NCBI RefSeq assembly: GCF_044987625.1
Contig: NZ_JBJDSB010000002.1
Coordinates: 558,001 to 622,000, forward strand
Direction of reading: 5' to 3'
Length of the DNA stretch: 64,000 nucleotides
Origin: Desulfobaculum sp044987625
GTDB lineage: Bacteria > Desulfobacterota > Desulfovibrionia > Desulfovibrionales > Desulfovibrionaceae
The position numbers and the translations under genes were made by a program. Below are positions 33,946 through 42,038 of the stretch, piece by piece. Below the pieces are notes generated by a model. The model had not been told where the DNA came from and did not search any database. It saw only the letters and a program-made list of their open reading frames with translations. The stretch's first letter is position 1. Each line of letters opens with the position of its first letter.

Positions 33946-34107
33946 GGAGCCGTCACCTCTCTGGCTGGTGTGGTCGTGTGCTGTCTCTCTTGCGGTGCTT
34001 TCGCGCTGTGTCCGTGCGGGCGGCGCTTGTCGCGGCATGGTGCGGGGGCACCACGGCGCGGAACGCAGGCCTATGCTCCTTGTATATCAGAAAGATGGGA
34101 AAGGGTG

Positions 34108-35094
34108 TTATCGGATTTTCAACTTCTGCGCGCGGATGCGTGCTTCGGCAAGGGCGATGAGTAGGGCCGCGCCGCCAAGGCACCACAGGGGGCCGAATTT
34201 CGGCCATATGGTTACAGCGAAGGCGGCCGCAATGCTGCCCACGGCGTAGGCAAGGCTAACGCGCCCATGCGACCAACCCGCGTCGCTATGCAGGCGCTGG
34301 TACACGTGGGAGCGGTGGGCGCGGAAAATATTCTCCCGCCGCAGCACGCGGCGGGAGATGGTGTAGGCGGCATCACATGTTATGGGTAGCGTGACGGCAA
34401 TCATGCCCGCCGTGGCGTGCGGGGATGGCGCGTGCAGCAGGGCAAGCGCCACCGACCCGCCAAGAAAGGTGCTGGCCGCATCGCCCATGAAAATTTTCGC
34501 GGGCGGCAGGTTCCACGGCAGAAATCCCACCACCGCCGCGGCAAGCAGAATCCATGCGGGCTGGTTCATGCTGACGGCGCAAAAGGTGAAGAACACCGCG
34601 CTTGTCCCCGCCACAAGGGCGTCCATGCCGTCCATGAAGTTATAGAAATTGATAAGCGCAGTGACCGCGAGGATGCTCACCGCCCATGCACCAGCGTTCC
34701 ATATCCCTTCCTGAGGGAGAAGGGGCAGGGGCATGGGGCCAAGGGCGATGCACGCCAGCGCCGCCACAGCGATGTGCACGGGCAGGCGCACGGTGGCGGA
34801 CAGTCCGCGTGTGTCGTCCAGCCAGCCCAGCAGGACCAGCGGCGCAAGCACCGCCAACGACAGGCGCAAGGACTGGGTGGAGAGGACCCCGCCAAGTGCG
34901 GCGTCCATGGTGAGAGCCGCGGCGAAGGCAACAATGAAGGCCAGTCCGCCGCCGCGCGGGGTTGGCGTGGTGTGAGAGCTTCTGCCGTTGGGGATGTCCA
35001 CAATATTGCGGCGCAGGGCCGCGCGCCGAAACCAGCCCGTGAGGGCAAAGGACATAAGGGCGGCAACGGCGCACAGCGCCACTTTATACGCCAT
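34108..35094 (-). CDS. Undecaprenyl-phosphate glycosyl-1-phosphate transferase (WecA/WbpL type)
   Basis: 328 residues, about ten transmembrane helices. Family motifs: VDIPNGRSSHTTPTPRGGGL near residue 32, LGWLDDTRGLS, INFYNFMDGMDALVAG, the catalytic MGDAASTFLGG, and the cytoplasmic HRSHVYQRL histidine-rich loop. It starts lipid-linked O-antigen or polysaccharide synthesis by loading the first sugar phosphate. It overlaps the epimerase gene by 11 bp. The substrate is probably a UDP-N-acetylfucosamine-type sugar by analogy with the WbpL gene order. Confidence 0.92.
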   Translation of the reverse strand: MAYKVALCAVAALMSFALTGWFRRAALRRNIVDIPNGRSSHTTPTPRGGGLAFIVAFAAALTMDAALGGVLSTQSLRLSLAVLAPLVLLGWLDDTRGLSATVRLPVHIAVAALACIALGPMPLPLLPQEGIWNAGAWAVSILAVTALINFYNFMDGMDALVAGTSAVFFTFCAVSMNQPAWILLAAAVVGFLPWNLPPAKIFMGDAASTFLGGSVALALLHAPSPHATAGMIAVTLPITCDAAYTISRRVLRRENIFRAHRSHVYQRLHSDAGWSHGRVSLAYAVGSIAAAFAVTIWPKFGPLWCLGGAALLIALAEARIRAQKLKIR

Positions 35095-36094
35095 GCCCAG
35101 CCCCTCCCGCGCGGGTGGTGTGCGCCGCGTACCATGCGGCGGTGGCCGTCAGCCCCTCCTGCGGCGAGAAGGGCGGCGACCACTGGAAGTCGTTGCAGAA
35201 TCGTGAAGAGTCTACCGTCAGGGAGCCGATGAGGCGGTCCATGGTCGCCCCCTTGCCCACCAACCGTGCGAGGGCGCGCAGCAGGAATGGCGGCATACGC
35301 GTCAGGTAGGCGCGCGTATTCAGGGCATCCGCAATGGCGCGGATAAGGTGCGGCGTGGAAAAGGACAGCCCGTCGCTGACAAGGTACGCCGTCCCCGTCC
35401 CCTGCGACGGCCCAAGGCTGGCCACAAGCGCGTCGGCAAGGTTGTGGACGTAGATAAGGCTGCGCTGGTTGTCCACGGAACCAAAGGGGAACGGGATGCC
35501 GCGTTCAATGCCCTTCATCAGCCGTAAAAAGTTTGCCCCAACGCCGGGGCCGTACACCAGCGGCGGGCGCAGGATGATGGCGCTGAGTTTTGTCCCCTGC
35601 GCCGTGTCCATCAGCAGCATTTCGCCGTCGTGTTTGGAGCGGGCGTAGGCGTCCTGCGGGTTTGGCTGGTCATTGTCCGTATAGACGCGCGGTCCGCCCT
35701 CACCCAGCACTTTTACCGTGCTCATGAAAACCATGCGGCGCACTCCATGCTCCGCCGCCTGCGCCGCCAGCCGCCCCGTGCCGCTGGCATTGACCCGTGC
35801 AAAGGCGTCCTCCGCCGCGTCGCCGCTCTCATCCATTCTATGGACGCGCGCGGCAAGGTGGATGACGGCGTCCGCGCCGCTGAGGGCCGCGCTCCAGTCC
35901 GTTTCCGGACCAACATCCGGCACTTCGGTCTGTTCATATTTGTCAGCAGGCGCCGTTGGCGCAACAGGCGGCAGTGGACGCCGGACGATGCCGCGCACCC
36001 GGTAGCCGGCGTCCAGCAGGCGGCCCACTGTGGCGCGGCCGATGAACCCATTGGCTCCGGTTACGCATACAATCCCACGCGGCGCCGGGGTCAT
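35084..36094 (-). CDS. NAD-dependent sugar-nucleotide epimerase/dehydratase
   Basis: 336 residues of the extended short-chain dehydrogenase family. N-terminal VCVTGANGFIGRATVGRLLD binds NAD; VIHLAARVHRM and the catalytic set (FMSTVKVLG with YARSKHDGEML, the YxxxK motif) follow. The order GT4-epimerase-WecA type-WbpM type is that of Pseudomonas wbpJ-wbpK-wbpL-wbpM, so a C4 reductase/epimerase on the 4-keto sugar made by the dehydratase is likely. It overlaps the GT4 gene by 4 bp. Confidence 0.88.
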   Translation of the reverse strand: MTPAPRGIVCVTGANGFIGRATVGRLLDAGYRVRGIVRRPLPPVAPTAPADKYEQTEVPDVGPETDWSAALSGADAVIHLAARVHRMDESGDAAEDAFARVNASGTGRLAAQAAEHGVRRMVFMSTVKVLGEGGPRVYTDNDQPNPQDAYARSKHDGEMLLMDTAQGTKLSAIILRPPLVYGPGVGANFLRLMKGIERGIPFPFGSVDNQRSLIYVHNLADALVASLGPSQGTGTAYLVSDGLSFSTPHLIRAIADALNTRAYLTRMPPFLLRALARLVGKGATMDRLIGSLTVDSSRFCNDFQWSPPFSPQEGLTATAAWYAAHTTRAGGAGHGV

Positions 36095-37245
36095 GCCACG
36101 CTCCGTTCGTGCTCGCCTGCGAGCATTTCTTCATACAGGGCCAGTGTGCGGCGGGTGACGGCCTCCACGGAAAATCCATCAAGCACACGCTCGCGCCCCG
36201 CCAGCCCCATCTGCTCGCGCAAGCGCTTGGACGTCACAAGCCGGACCAGCGCGTCAGTCAGCGATTCCACATCGTGCGGCGGCACAAGGAAGCCATTCAC
36301 ATTGTGGTGGACAATATCCCGGCAGCCTGGGGCATCCGTCGTTACAATAGGCCGCGCGGCAGAGGCGGCCTCCAGCAGCGACAGCGGCACGCCCTCGCGG
36401 TACGTGGTCGGCAGGCAGGCGATGTGGGATTGAGCAAGCAGGGCAGGCATATCCTCTACGTAGCCCTGCCACTCAATATCCGGCTGGCTGGCCCATTCCC
36501 GCAGAGTGTGCTGGGAAATGGACGCGGGGTTGTCCTCGTCAGGCCGCCCCGCCAGCACAATACGAAATGGCAATTTCAGCAGCCGCAGCAGTCGCGCCGC
36601 CTTCACAAGCTCACCCGCGCCCTTGTCCCACAGCATGCGCGCCGCAAACAAGATAACAGGTGCACCGTCAGGCTCCGGCGTTGGCGCAAAGCGTGAGGTA
36701 TCCACACCAGACCCCGGAATGAGCGTGGACTGCTCCTGTCGCGCAAGCCCCTCAGCAATAAAAAGGCCCATGTCATCCGGGTTTTGGAAGATGACACGGG
36801 TGTCTGCCGGGTGCAGGCTGGTGCGGAGCCAGCGCGACACGCACAGGCGCAGTGCACTGCGTTTCAGCCCGCCGCGCGTGAACACGTATCCAAGGCCGGT
36901 CACAGCATTCACCACATGCCGCACCCCAGCGCGCTGGGCGGCAGCAGACCCAAGAAGGATGGGCTTTAACGCCACGTGGTGCACAAGCGTCGGGTTGATG
37001 TCGCGGTACAGCGCCGTCAGCGCGCGGATGGACGTGAGCTGGCGCAGTGGGTTGGTGCTGCGCCGGTGGAGCGACAGCGGGTGGTACGTGAAACCGGCCT
37101 CGCGGATGGCATCCACATGCGCGCCCGGTGCAGCAATGACATGCACGTCATACCCCGCCGCCTGCGCGGCGCGGGCAAGTGGGGCGCGGTGCTTCCAGAA
37201 ATACCAGTCTTCCGTGACAAGGTAGGCAATGCTCGGATGCTTCAC
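36091..37245 (-). CDS. Glycosyltransferase family 4, O-antigen type
   Basis: 384 residues from GTG 37245 (VKHPSIAYLVTEDWYFWKH), with GGGAG nine bases before; frames opening upstream read into repeat DNA. Seen: RAAQAAGYDVHVIAAPG, HHVALKPILLGSAAA, LIPGSGVDTSRF (near residue 200), and the donor site PTTYREGVPLSLLEAASAARP. WbpJ/PglA-like by order and opening motif. First gene of the four-gene O-antigen block, with repeat DNA directly upstream. Confidence 0.88.
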   Translation of the reverse strand: MKHPSIAYLVTEDWYFWKHRAPLARAAQAAGYDVHVIAAPGAHVDAIREAGFTYHPLSLHRRSTNPLRQLTSIRALTALYRDINPTLVHHVALKPILLGSAAAQRAGVRHVVNAVTGLGYVFTRGGLKRSALRLCVSRWLRTSLHPADTRVIFQNPDDMGLFIAEGLARQEQSTLIPGSGVDTSRFAPTPEPDGAPVILFAARMLWDKGAGELVKAARLLRLLKLPFRIVLAGRPDEDNPASISQHTLREWASQPDIEWQGYVEDMPALLAQSHIACLPTTYREGVPLSLLEAASAARPIVTTDAPGCRDIVHHNVNGFLVPPHDVESLTDALVRLVTSKRLREQMGLAGRERVLDGFSVEAVTRRTLALYEEMLAGEHERSVA

Positions 37246-37436
37246 TGGCGCGTGCTCCCGGTTGCGTCGTGTCGACCAGCGTGATGCATGGAAGGGGGTT
37301 CCTTCTTCATACGGTGAATCACGCGCCACGGCAAGGGGGCATCCAGATTTCAAGAGCAAGACCAACCACTTCACTAGCCCTCAGCCCCACCTCTCCCCCT
37401 TCCTTCTGTTTCAAACCATCACCATCCCCTATGTTG

Positions 37437-37617
37437 GGATTTTTCAGGGCAAGGCCCTTAAATCTGCGGAGCATCCGTCTCGCATGCGGCGTTACGACCC
37501 GGCCGTGCTGGTGGCAACCGTGTGGCGTTGCAGGAGGGGGGCGGGTTGGCTTGGTGTTGGTGGTTGCGCCGTGCTCTTTGACCTCCGGTGGTTTAAGGAT
37601 TTCATCCTTAAAAATCC
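37437..37617. repeat. Mirrored-hairpin element, copy 1
   Basis: Left end: GGATTTTTCAGG (37437-37448) running into a hairpin TTTCAGGGC-AAG-GCCCTTAAA (37442-37462, one mismatch). Right end: hairpin TTTAAGGAT-TTC-ATCCTTAAA (37592-37612) ending CCTTAAAAATCC (37606-37617). Left and right ends are inverted copies of one another, so the 181-bp block looks like a REP doublet or a small inverted-repeat element. Confidence 0.75.
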
Positions 37618-37838
37618 TGTTCATACGCACCGGTGTCCTGTGGATAGGGCGGATTCTATCGTGGCGTGGGATTGGAGCGTTGGCTGGGAGAGGGGAAGGT
37701 TATTTGGGGTGGGGAGAAGAGGGGCGGTGGGCATGATGGGCGTGGCACGGAGAGACGGGGGGTAGGGATCAATGGGCGCAGGTCGTGGGGCAGGGCACGG
37801 CGTGAACGAAGCGATAAAAAAACCGTTTCCCCACGTTG

Positions 37839-38021
37839 GGATTTTTAAGGGCAAGGCCCTTAAACCTGCGGAGCAGACGTCTCGCATGCGGCGCAGCGAC
37901 CCGGCCGTGCTGGTGGCAACCGTGTGGCGTTGCAGGGGGGGGGGGCGGGTTGGCTTGGTGTTGGTGGTTGCGCTGTGCTTTTTGACCTCCGGTGGTTTAA
38001 GGATTTCATCCTTAAAAATCC
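37839..38021. repeat. Mirrored-hairpin element, copy 2
   Basis: Perfect termini: GGATTTTTAAGG (37839-37850) and CCTTAAAAATCC (38010-38021). Each is part of its own hairpin, TTTAAGGGC-AAG-GCCCTTAAA (37844-37864) and TTTAAGGAT-TTC-ATCCTTAAA (37996-38016). Copy 3 (38256-38281) has only the left terminus. Confidence 0.8.
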
Positions 38022-38442
38022 TGTTCATACGCACCGGTATCTTGTGGAAAGGGCGGACTCTATCGTGGCGTGGGATTGGAGCGTTGGCGGGGAGAGGGGA
38101 AGGTTATTGGGGTGGGGAGAAGAGGGGCGGTCGGCGTGATGGGCGGTGGGTGTGATGGGCGTGGCACGGAGAGACGGGGGTAGGGATCAATGGGCGCAGG
38201 CCGTGGGGCAGGGCACGGCGTGAACGAAGCGATAAAAAAACCGTTCCCCACGTTGGGATTTTTAAGGGCAAGGCCCTTAAACCTGCGGAGCATCCGTCTC
38301 GCATGCGGCGTTACGACTCGGCCGTGCCGATGGCAACCGTGTGGCAGCACTCCGCCGCGCATCGCCACCGCCCTCAGTCCTCGCATCGCCATCCTAAGCC
38401 TTTGGCCTTCACCACCGACCGCCCTCATCAACCAACGCCGAT

Positions 38443-38479
38443 GAAAAACCGCCCTGCGGCGTGGTGCTGCAGGGCGGTT
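38443..38479 (-). terminator. Terminator of the M23 peptidase gene
   Basis: 11-bp stem AACCGCCCTGC (38447-38457) and GCAGGGCGGTT (38469-38479). On the minus strand it is followed by TTTTTC. It lies about 30 bp past the stop codon at 38508. Confidence 0.9.
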
Positions 38480-38507
38480 TGGGTGTGCTTTGTGTTGCGC
38501 GTGGTGT

Positions 38508-39413
38508 TTAGTTGAGCACGTAGCGCATGGGGTTGACGGGCACGCCGTTGAGGCGAACCTCATAGTGGAGGTGTGGTCCAGTGCTTCGGCCGGTGTTGCC
38601 GACGTAGGCGATGAGTTCGCCGCGTGTGACCTTCTGTCCGCGCTTGATGGCGATGGAGTGCAGGTGTGCGTAGCGGGTCTTGATGCCGGAGCCGTGGTCG
38701 ATCATCATACTAAGGCCGTAGCCGCCGTCGCGTCCGGTGAAGATGACGTTACCTTTGGCCGGGGCGTAGATGGGCGTGCCGTTGGGCGCGGAGATGTCGA
38801 GGCCTTTGTGGAACTCGCGTTTGCCGGTAAAGGGCGAGGTACGCGCGCCAAAGGGCGAAGACACCCAGCCTTGGACGGGCCAGATGCTGGGGGTTGCGGC
38901 CCAGAGGTCCTGATTGCTGCGGATAACGTGCATCAGTTCCTGCTGGCGCACCTCTTCGAGGCGGGCTTCGGTATTGAGCTGATGCAGGAAGTTGTGCATC
39001 TTACGGGCGAGGAGTTCCTGTCGGTGCATGGGCAGGTAGCTGTCGGCAAAATCCGTGGATTCCGGCCCGCCGATGGGCGAATCGCTGATGCGGCGGTCTT
39101 GGTCCAGATTAATCATAACGCGGAGTTTGGAGTCGAAGTCGCGGATGCGCAGCAAGTCCTTTTCCAGCGTTTTGATCTTTGTCGCAAGGGCGAGGAGCTG
39201 GGTTTTCTGCTCCTGAACGGTCTTTTGCGCGTCGTCCAGATTCCGGTCCGCCGTCTTGTAGCTGACGAAGGTGTTCCAGAAAAAAACATTGGACGCGATA
39301 AGCGCGATAACAAGACCAGCAAGGGCCATCCCAATCCATCCGCGCAGGCGGAATTTGCTTGAGATGCCCTCGTCTTCCTTGAACACGACGATGTGATATT
39401 TCCGAAAAAGCAT
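38508..39413 (-). CDS. M23-family peptidoglycan endopeptidase, membrane-anchored
   Basis: 301 residues. One N-terminal transmembrane helix (~28-48, LAGLVIALIASNVFFW), a coiled coil (~55-100) and a C-terminal LytM/M23 domain. The zinc ligands are in REFHKGLDISAPNG (HxxxD) and TGPHLHYEVRLNG (HxH), with the second-shell histidine in YAHLHSI. All metal ligands are present, so it should be active in cell-wall remodelling on the periplasmic side. It has its own terminator. No partner gene lies adjacent. Confidence 0.92.
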   Translation of the reverse strand: MLFRKYHIVVFKEDEGISSKFRLRGWIGMALAGLVIALIASNVFFWNTFVSYKTADRNLDDAQKTVQEQKTQLLALATKIKTLEKDLLRIRDFDSKLRVMINLDQDRRISDSPIGGPESTDFADSYLPMHRQELLARKMHNFLHQLNTEARLEEVRQQELMHVIRSNQDLWAATPSIWPVQGWVSSPFGARTSPFTGKREFHKGLDISAPNGTPIYAPAKGNVIFTGRDGGYGLSMMIDHGSGIKTRYAHLHSIAIKRGQKVTRGELIAYVGNTGRSTGPHLHYEVRLNGVPVNPMRYVLN

Positions 39414-39486
39414 ATGGCTTCTGGAAGAATCCTGTTATTTCGTGATGTTGGGTTGAATCCGGTATACGTAGGTAATCAATTAAAAA

Positions 39487-40236
39487 CTATTGGTTTTTCA
39501 GCGTCAAGTCAAGCTGCCAACGCTGCAATGCCTTCAAAACATTTCGCTTCATTTTTGGGTCGTGCCCGCAGGTTTTTTCGATCCAGTCCTGCGTGCGGCT
39601 GCGTTCGGTGCTGCCGGCGGAAGGGCAAGGATTCTGCCATACTGGAAGCCCGAAGTCGCGCGCGGCTTTCTTGATGATCTTTTTTTCGATATAGAGAAGC
39701 GGACGAATGACTTTGAGCTGGCCGCCAAAAAAATCTTCCGCCATGGACAGGCCGTAGACGTTGCCTGTTTTGAAAATATTCATGAAAAAAGTGGCGGCGA
39801 GGTCGTCGGCGGTGTGGCCGAAGGCGAGGTGCGTCAGGTTGTAGTCGCGGCACAGCTCGAACAGGCGTTTGCGGCGCAGCATGGCGCAGTAAAAGCAGGC
39901 GGAGCGTTTTTTGTTTTCGTCCGAGTGGGCGCGGGGGCCGTGGTCGGTGACCTCGATGTGTCCGCTGACGCCGCTTTCCCGCAGCCAATCCACGAGGGGG
40001 GCGTGGTTTGTGGCGTCGAAGCCGGGATTAACGTGCAGCGCCATGAGTTCAAAGGGAAAGGGGACGATGCGCTGGCGCATGGTGAGAATCTTCATCAGCA
40101 CCCAGCTGTCCACGCCGCCGGAGACCGCGACGCCAATGCGCGAGCCGGGCTGAATCATCCCGGTTTGCTGCATCAGTTTGCCCGTTGCGCCCAGACATTG
40201 CTTTTGGGCGTATGTGAGTTTGCCCCATCGTGCCAT
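39487..40236 (-). CDS. TtcA-like tRNA thiolation / PP-loop ATPase
   Basis: 249 residues. PP-loop GVAVSGGVDSWVLMKIL (near residue 35), then the cysteine pair CFYCAMLRRKRLFE (near 113) and FGHTADDLAATFFMNIFKTG. This matches the TtcA/TtuA family, which use an iron-sulfur cluster to thiolate tRNA. A third cysteine in PVWQNPCPS is in the family position. Cytidine-32 (TtcA) versus other targets cannot be separated by eye. It is divergent from the DUF4340 gene; 73 bp separate it from the M23 gene downstream. Confidence 0.85.
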   Translation of the reverse strand: MARWGKLTYAQKQCLGATGKLMQQTGMIQPGSRIGVAVSGGVDSWVLMKILTMRQRIVPFPFELMALHVNPGFDATNHAPLVDWLRESGVSGHIEVTDHGPRAHSDENKKRSACFYCAMLRRKRLFELCRDYNLTHLAFGHTADDLAATFFMNIFKTGNVYGLSMAEDFFGGQLKVIRPLLYIEKKIIKKAARDFGLPVWQNPCPSAGSTERSRTQDWIEKTCGHDPKMKRNVLKALQRWQLDLTLKNQ

Positions 40237-40379
40237 ATGCTTGTATATCCTTATAAGGTTTCCGGGCAGACGTGCACGCCCGCCGGTAGGTGGTTTCGGA
40301 CCAGTTCGGTTGGGAATGGATAAAACAAGGCGGGCCGGGGCGCAATGGGAAACTGCTTCATGAGGCCTGTGTATTTATC

Positions 40380-40408
40380 TTGACAGTTGCCACATGGCGG
40401 CATAATAA
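40380..40408 (+). promoter_or_regulatory. Sigma70 promoter of the DUF4340 gene
   Basis: Perfect -35 TTGACA (40380-40385), 17-bp spacer, -10 TAATAA (40403-40408). Start expected near 40415, giving a ~59-nt leader. It is the clearest vegetative promoter in the window and may also serve the downstream rpoZ-dnaJ-moaC genes. Confidence 0.8.
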
Positions 40409-40473
40409 GACCGATTTTGCCGGAGTGGCTGCGGGGAGAGTTCAACGCCGCATCCGGCGAGAGGGGGAGTTGA

Positions 40474-41757
40474 GTGAAACGCGCGCACAAATGGGTGCTG
40501 CTGCTCTTTGCCGGTCTGGTGGCATTGACCGTGCTCCTTGTGGGGCCGGGCGTTGGCTTCCGGGCCGAGGATCAGGACCATCCGTGGCCTTCTGTCCAGC
40601 GTAAGGATGTGACGGGCATTGCCCTGCACAGCCGCGCTGGGGGCTATACGCTGGTGCGCGAGCACGGCACATGGTGGGTGCGTTCCCCCGAGCTTCAAAC
40701 GTCCCTGCTTGCGGATGAGCGCCGTGTTGCGGCGTTTACTGATATGCTTTTTGGCTCCTGCCCGAAGGAGCGCCTGAGCGCGGACGCCTTGCCCTATGAC
40801 AAGGCGGAGACAGTGGCGGTTATATCCGTCAACGACGCGCACGCGGCCCATGTGGTCACCACGCCGGAGGGGGTGTTCCTTGAGCATGGCTCGGACGCCT
40901 ACGCCTTTCCGCAGTGGACCGAGGACGCGTTTTTGCGCCCGGCGTCGTGGTTCCATGACAACCGCCTGCTGGTGTTTGACGTGGACGCCATTGAGCGGGT
41001 GGTGGTCAGCCCCCTTGCCGGGGATGAATGGGAAGCCCGCCGCACGGACGACGGCTACGCCTTTGTCCGGCCTCAGCGTTTTGCCGGGGATGGCATTCAG
41101 GAGAGCGCTCTGGAGCTGTTTCTGCACCGCCTCTCCTCGCTGACCGCCGATGTTGCGCGCGAGGTCAAGCTTCCGGATGATGCCCAGCCGGACCTGCGTA
41201 TTCATTTGCAGGGACGCGGCGCGGAGCATGACCTTGGCATTTATATTATGAATGGCGGACGCCTGCTTGCGCGCTCGTCCAGACAGCCCGCATCCTTCCT
41301 CCTTGACCAAGCGGGGCTGCATAAATTAGACTTAAATGCTTTTTCTCTTGTTGACCGCCGCCTTTTTGGGTTTTTGCCCGGTACGGTGAGCAAGGTCTCC
41401 CTGACGCAGGAGGGCCGGGAATACGGCGTTATGCGTGGGGATGACGGATGGGTCAACGAGATGGGCGACAGAGAGCATGCAGGTATTGACATGCTGCTCT
41501 GGCGTCTTACTTCACTGCAATATGAGCTTGGCCCCGCCCCGTTGCCGGACACCGCGACGCGGGCGCTGGATGTGGCACTCACCACAACCGGCAGCGCTGA
41601 GTTGAACATTGCCTTTTTCCGCGACCCGGCACTCCCCGTGGGCCAGTGCTGGGTTCGTCCGTCTTCCGGTAGCCAGTGCTACCCCGTGGACGGCAGAATG
41701 CTGATTGACTTGGAGGGGCTTCTTCCGGCCTTGACGCAGGCCGGAAGTGGAGCCTGA
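40474..41757 (+). CDS. DUF4340 domain protein, membrane-anchored
   Basis: 427 residues from GTG 40474 with GGGGGAGTTGA upstream. An N-terminal signal anchor (KWVLLLFAGLVALTVLLVG) is followed by an extracytoplasmic beta-rich region of repeated DUF4340-type blocks (residues ~40-420, e.g. ITLHSRAGGYTLVREHGTWW-like segments, here GIALHSRAGGYTLVREHGTW). Such proteins usually accompany an ABC transporter with a GldG-like subunit, but none is present here. Function unknown. It is 56 bp upstream of rpoZ and may share its promoter. Confidence 0.75.
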   Translation: MKRAHKWVLLLFAGLVALTVLLVGPGVGFRAEDQDHPWPSVQRKDVTGIALHSRAGGYTLVREHGTWWVRSPELQTSLLADERRVAAFTDMLFGSCPKERLSADALPYDKAETVAVISVNDAHAAHVVTTPEGVFLEHGSDAYAFPQWTEDAFLRPASWFHDNRLLVFDVDAIERVVVSPLAGDEWEARRTDDGYAFVRPQRFAGDGIQESALELFLHRLSSLTADVAREVKLPDDAQPDLRIHLQGRGAEHDLGIYIMNGGRLLARSSRQPASFLLDQAGLHKLDLNAFSLVDRRLFGFLPGTVSKVSLTQEGREYGVMRGDDGWVNEMGDREHAGIDMLLWRLTSLQYELGPAPLPDTATRALDVALTTTGSAELNIAFFRDPALPVGQCWVRPSSGSQCYPVDGRMLIDLEGLLPALTQAGSGA

Positions 41758-41773
41758 ACCAGTTTATCCCGTG

Positions 41774-41794
41774 CCTTGCGAAGTGGACGCAAGG
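41774..41794 (+). promoter_or_regulatory. Hairpin in the rpoZ leader
   Basis: CCTTGCG (41774-41780) and CGCAAGG (41788-41794), 7-bp stem and 7-nt loop, between the DUF4340 stop and the AAGGAG ribosome binding site of rpoZ. With no T-run it is not a classic terminator; it may be a processing or attenuation site. Confidence 0.45.
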
Positions 41795-41813
41795 CCATAA
41801 CAAGGAGACATAC

Positions 41814-42035
41814 ATGGCACGCATCACCGTCGAAGACTGCCTGGAGCAGGTCAACAATCGTTTCATGATTGTACAGATGGCCATCAAGCGCGTGAAACAG
41901 TTCCGCGAGGGCTACGATCCGCTTTTGGAGTGCAAGAATAAGGAAGTCGTTACTGCTCTGCGTGAAATTGCCTCCGGCAAGGTTCTCGCCGAGGAAGACC
42001 TCTCAGACGTCGGCGTTAAGGCTGCCAGTAAGTAA
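41814..42035 (+). CDS. rpoZ: RNA polymerase omega subunit
   Basis: 73 residues, usual length. MARITVEDCLEQVNNRFMIV, then RVKQFREGYDP, ECKNKEVVTALREIASGKVL: the omega signature (RYELV-like helix, NKEVVTALREI). It stabilises the beta-prime subunit. A strong AAGGAG site precedes it, and only 3 bp separate it from dnaJ. Confidence 0.95.
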   Translation: MARITVEDCLEQVNNRFMIVQMAIKRVKQFREGYDPLLECKNKEVVTALREIASGKVLAEEDLSDVGVKAASK

Positions 42036-42038
42036 GCC

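Larger units (their letters stand above)
37427..38343. repeat. About 400-bp tandem unit, 2.2 copies
   Basis: Copy 1 about 37427-37828 (402 bp), copy 2 about 37829-38245 (417 bp, enlarged by a short internal duplication near 38135-38160), and a truncated copy 3 from about 38246 to 38343. Copies agree at most positions. Copy 2 contains an 11-base G tract (37935-37945) where copy 1 has a shorter interrupted run. Copy 3 stops abruptly inside the unit. Confidence 0.9.
37246..38507. other. Gene-free region built of repeated units
   Basis: 1.26 kb with no believable gene. Several open frames exist on both strands, but they repeat each other and use repeat DNA. From about 37427 to 38343 it consists of a ~400-bp unit repeated 2.2 times. 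The remainder is GC-rich unique sequence plus the terminator of the M23 peptidase gene at the right end. Confidence 0.85.

Noticed and set aside
33946..34038. Longer start (ATG 34038) for the WbpM-type dehydratase
   Set aside because: The extra 31 residues are low-complexity, and GTG 33945 has a much better ribosome binding site right before the first membrane helix.
37229..38444. Several 70-180-residue frames inside the repeated units, some similar to one another
   Set aside because: Their similarity only mirrors the DNA repeat; lengths and frames change between copies, no ribosome binding site is shared, and they cross hairpins.
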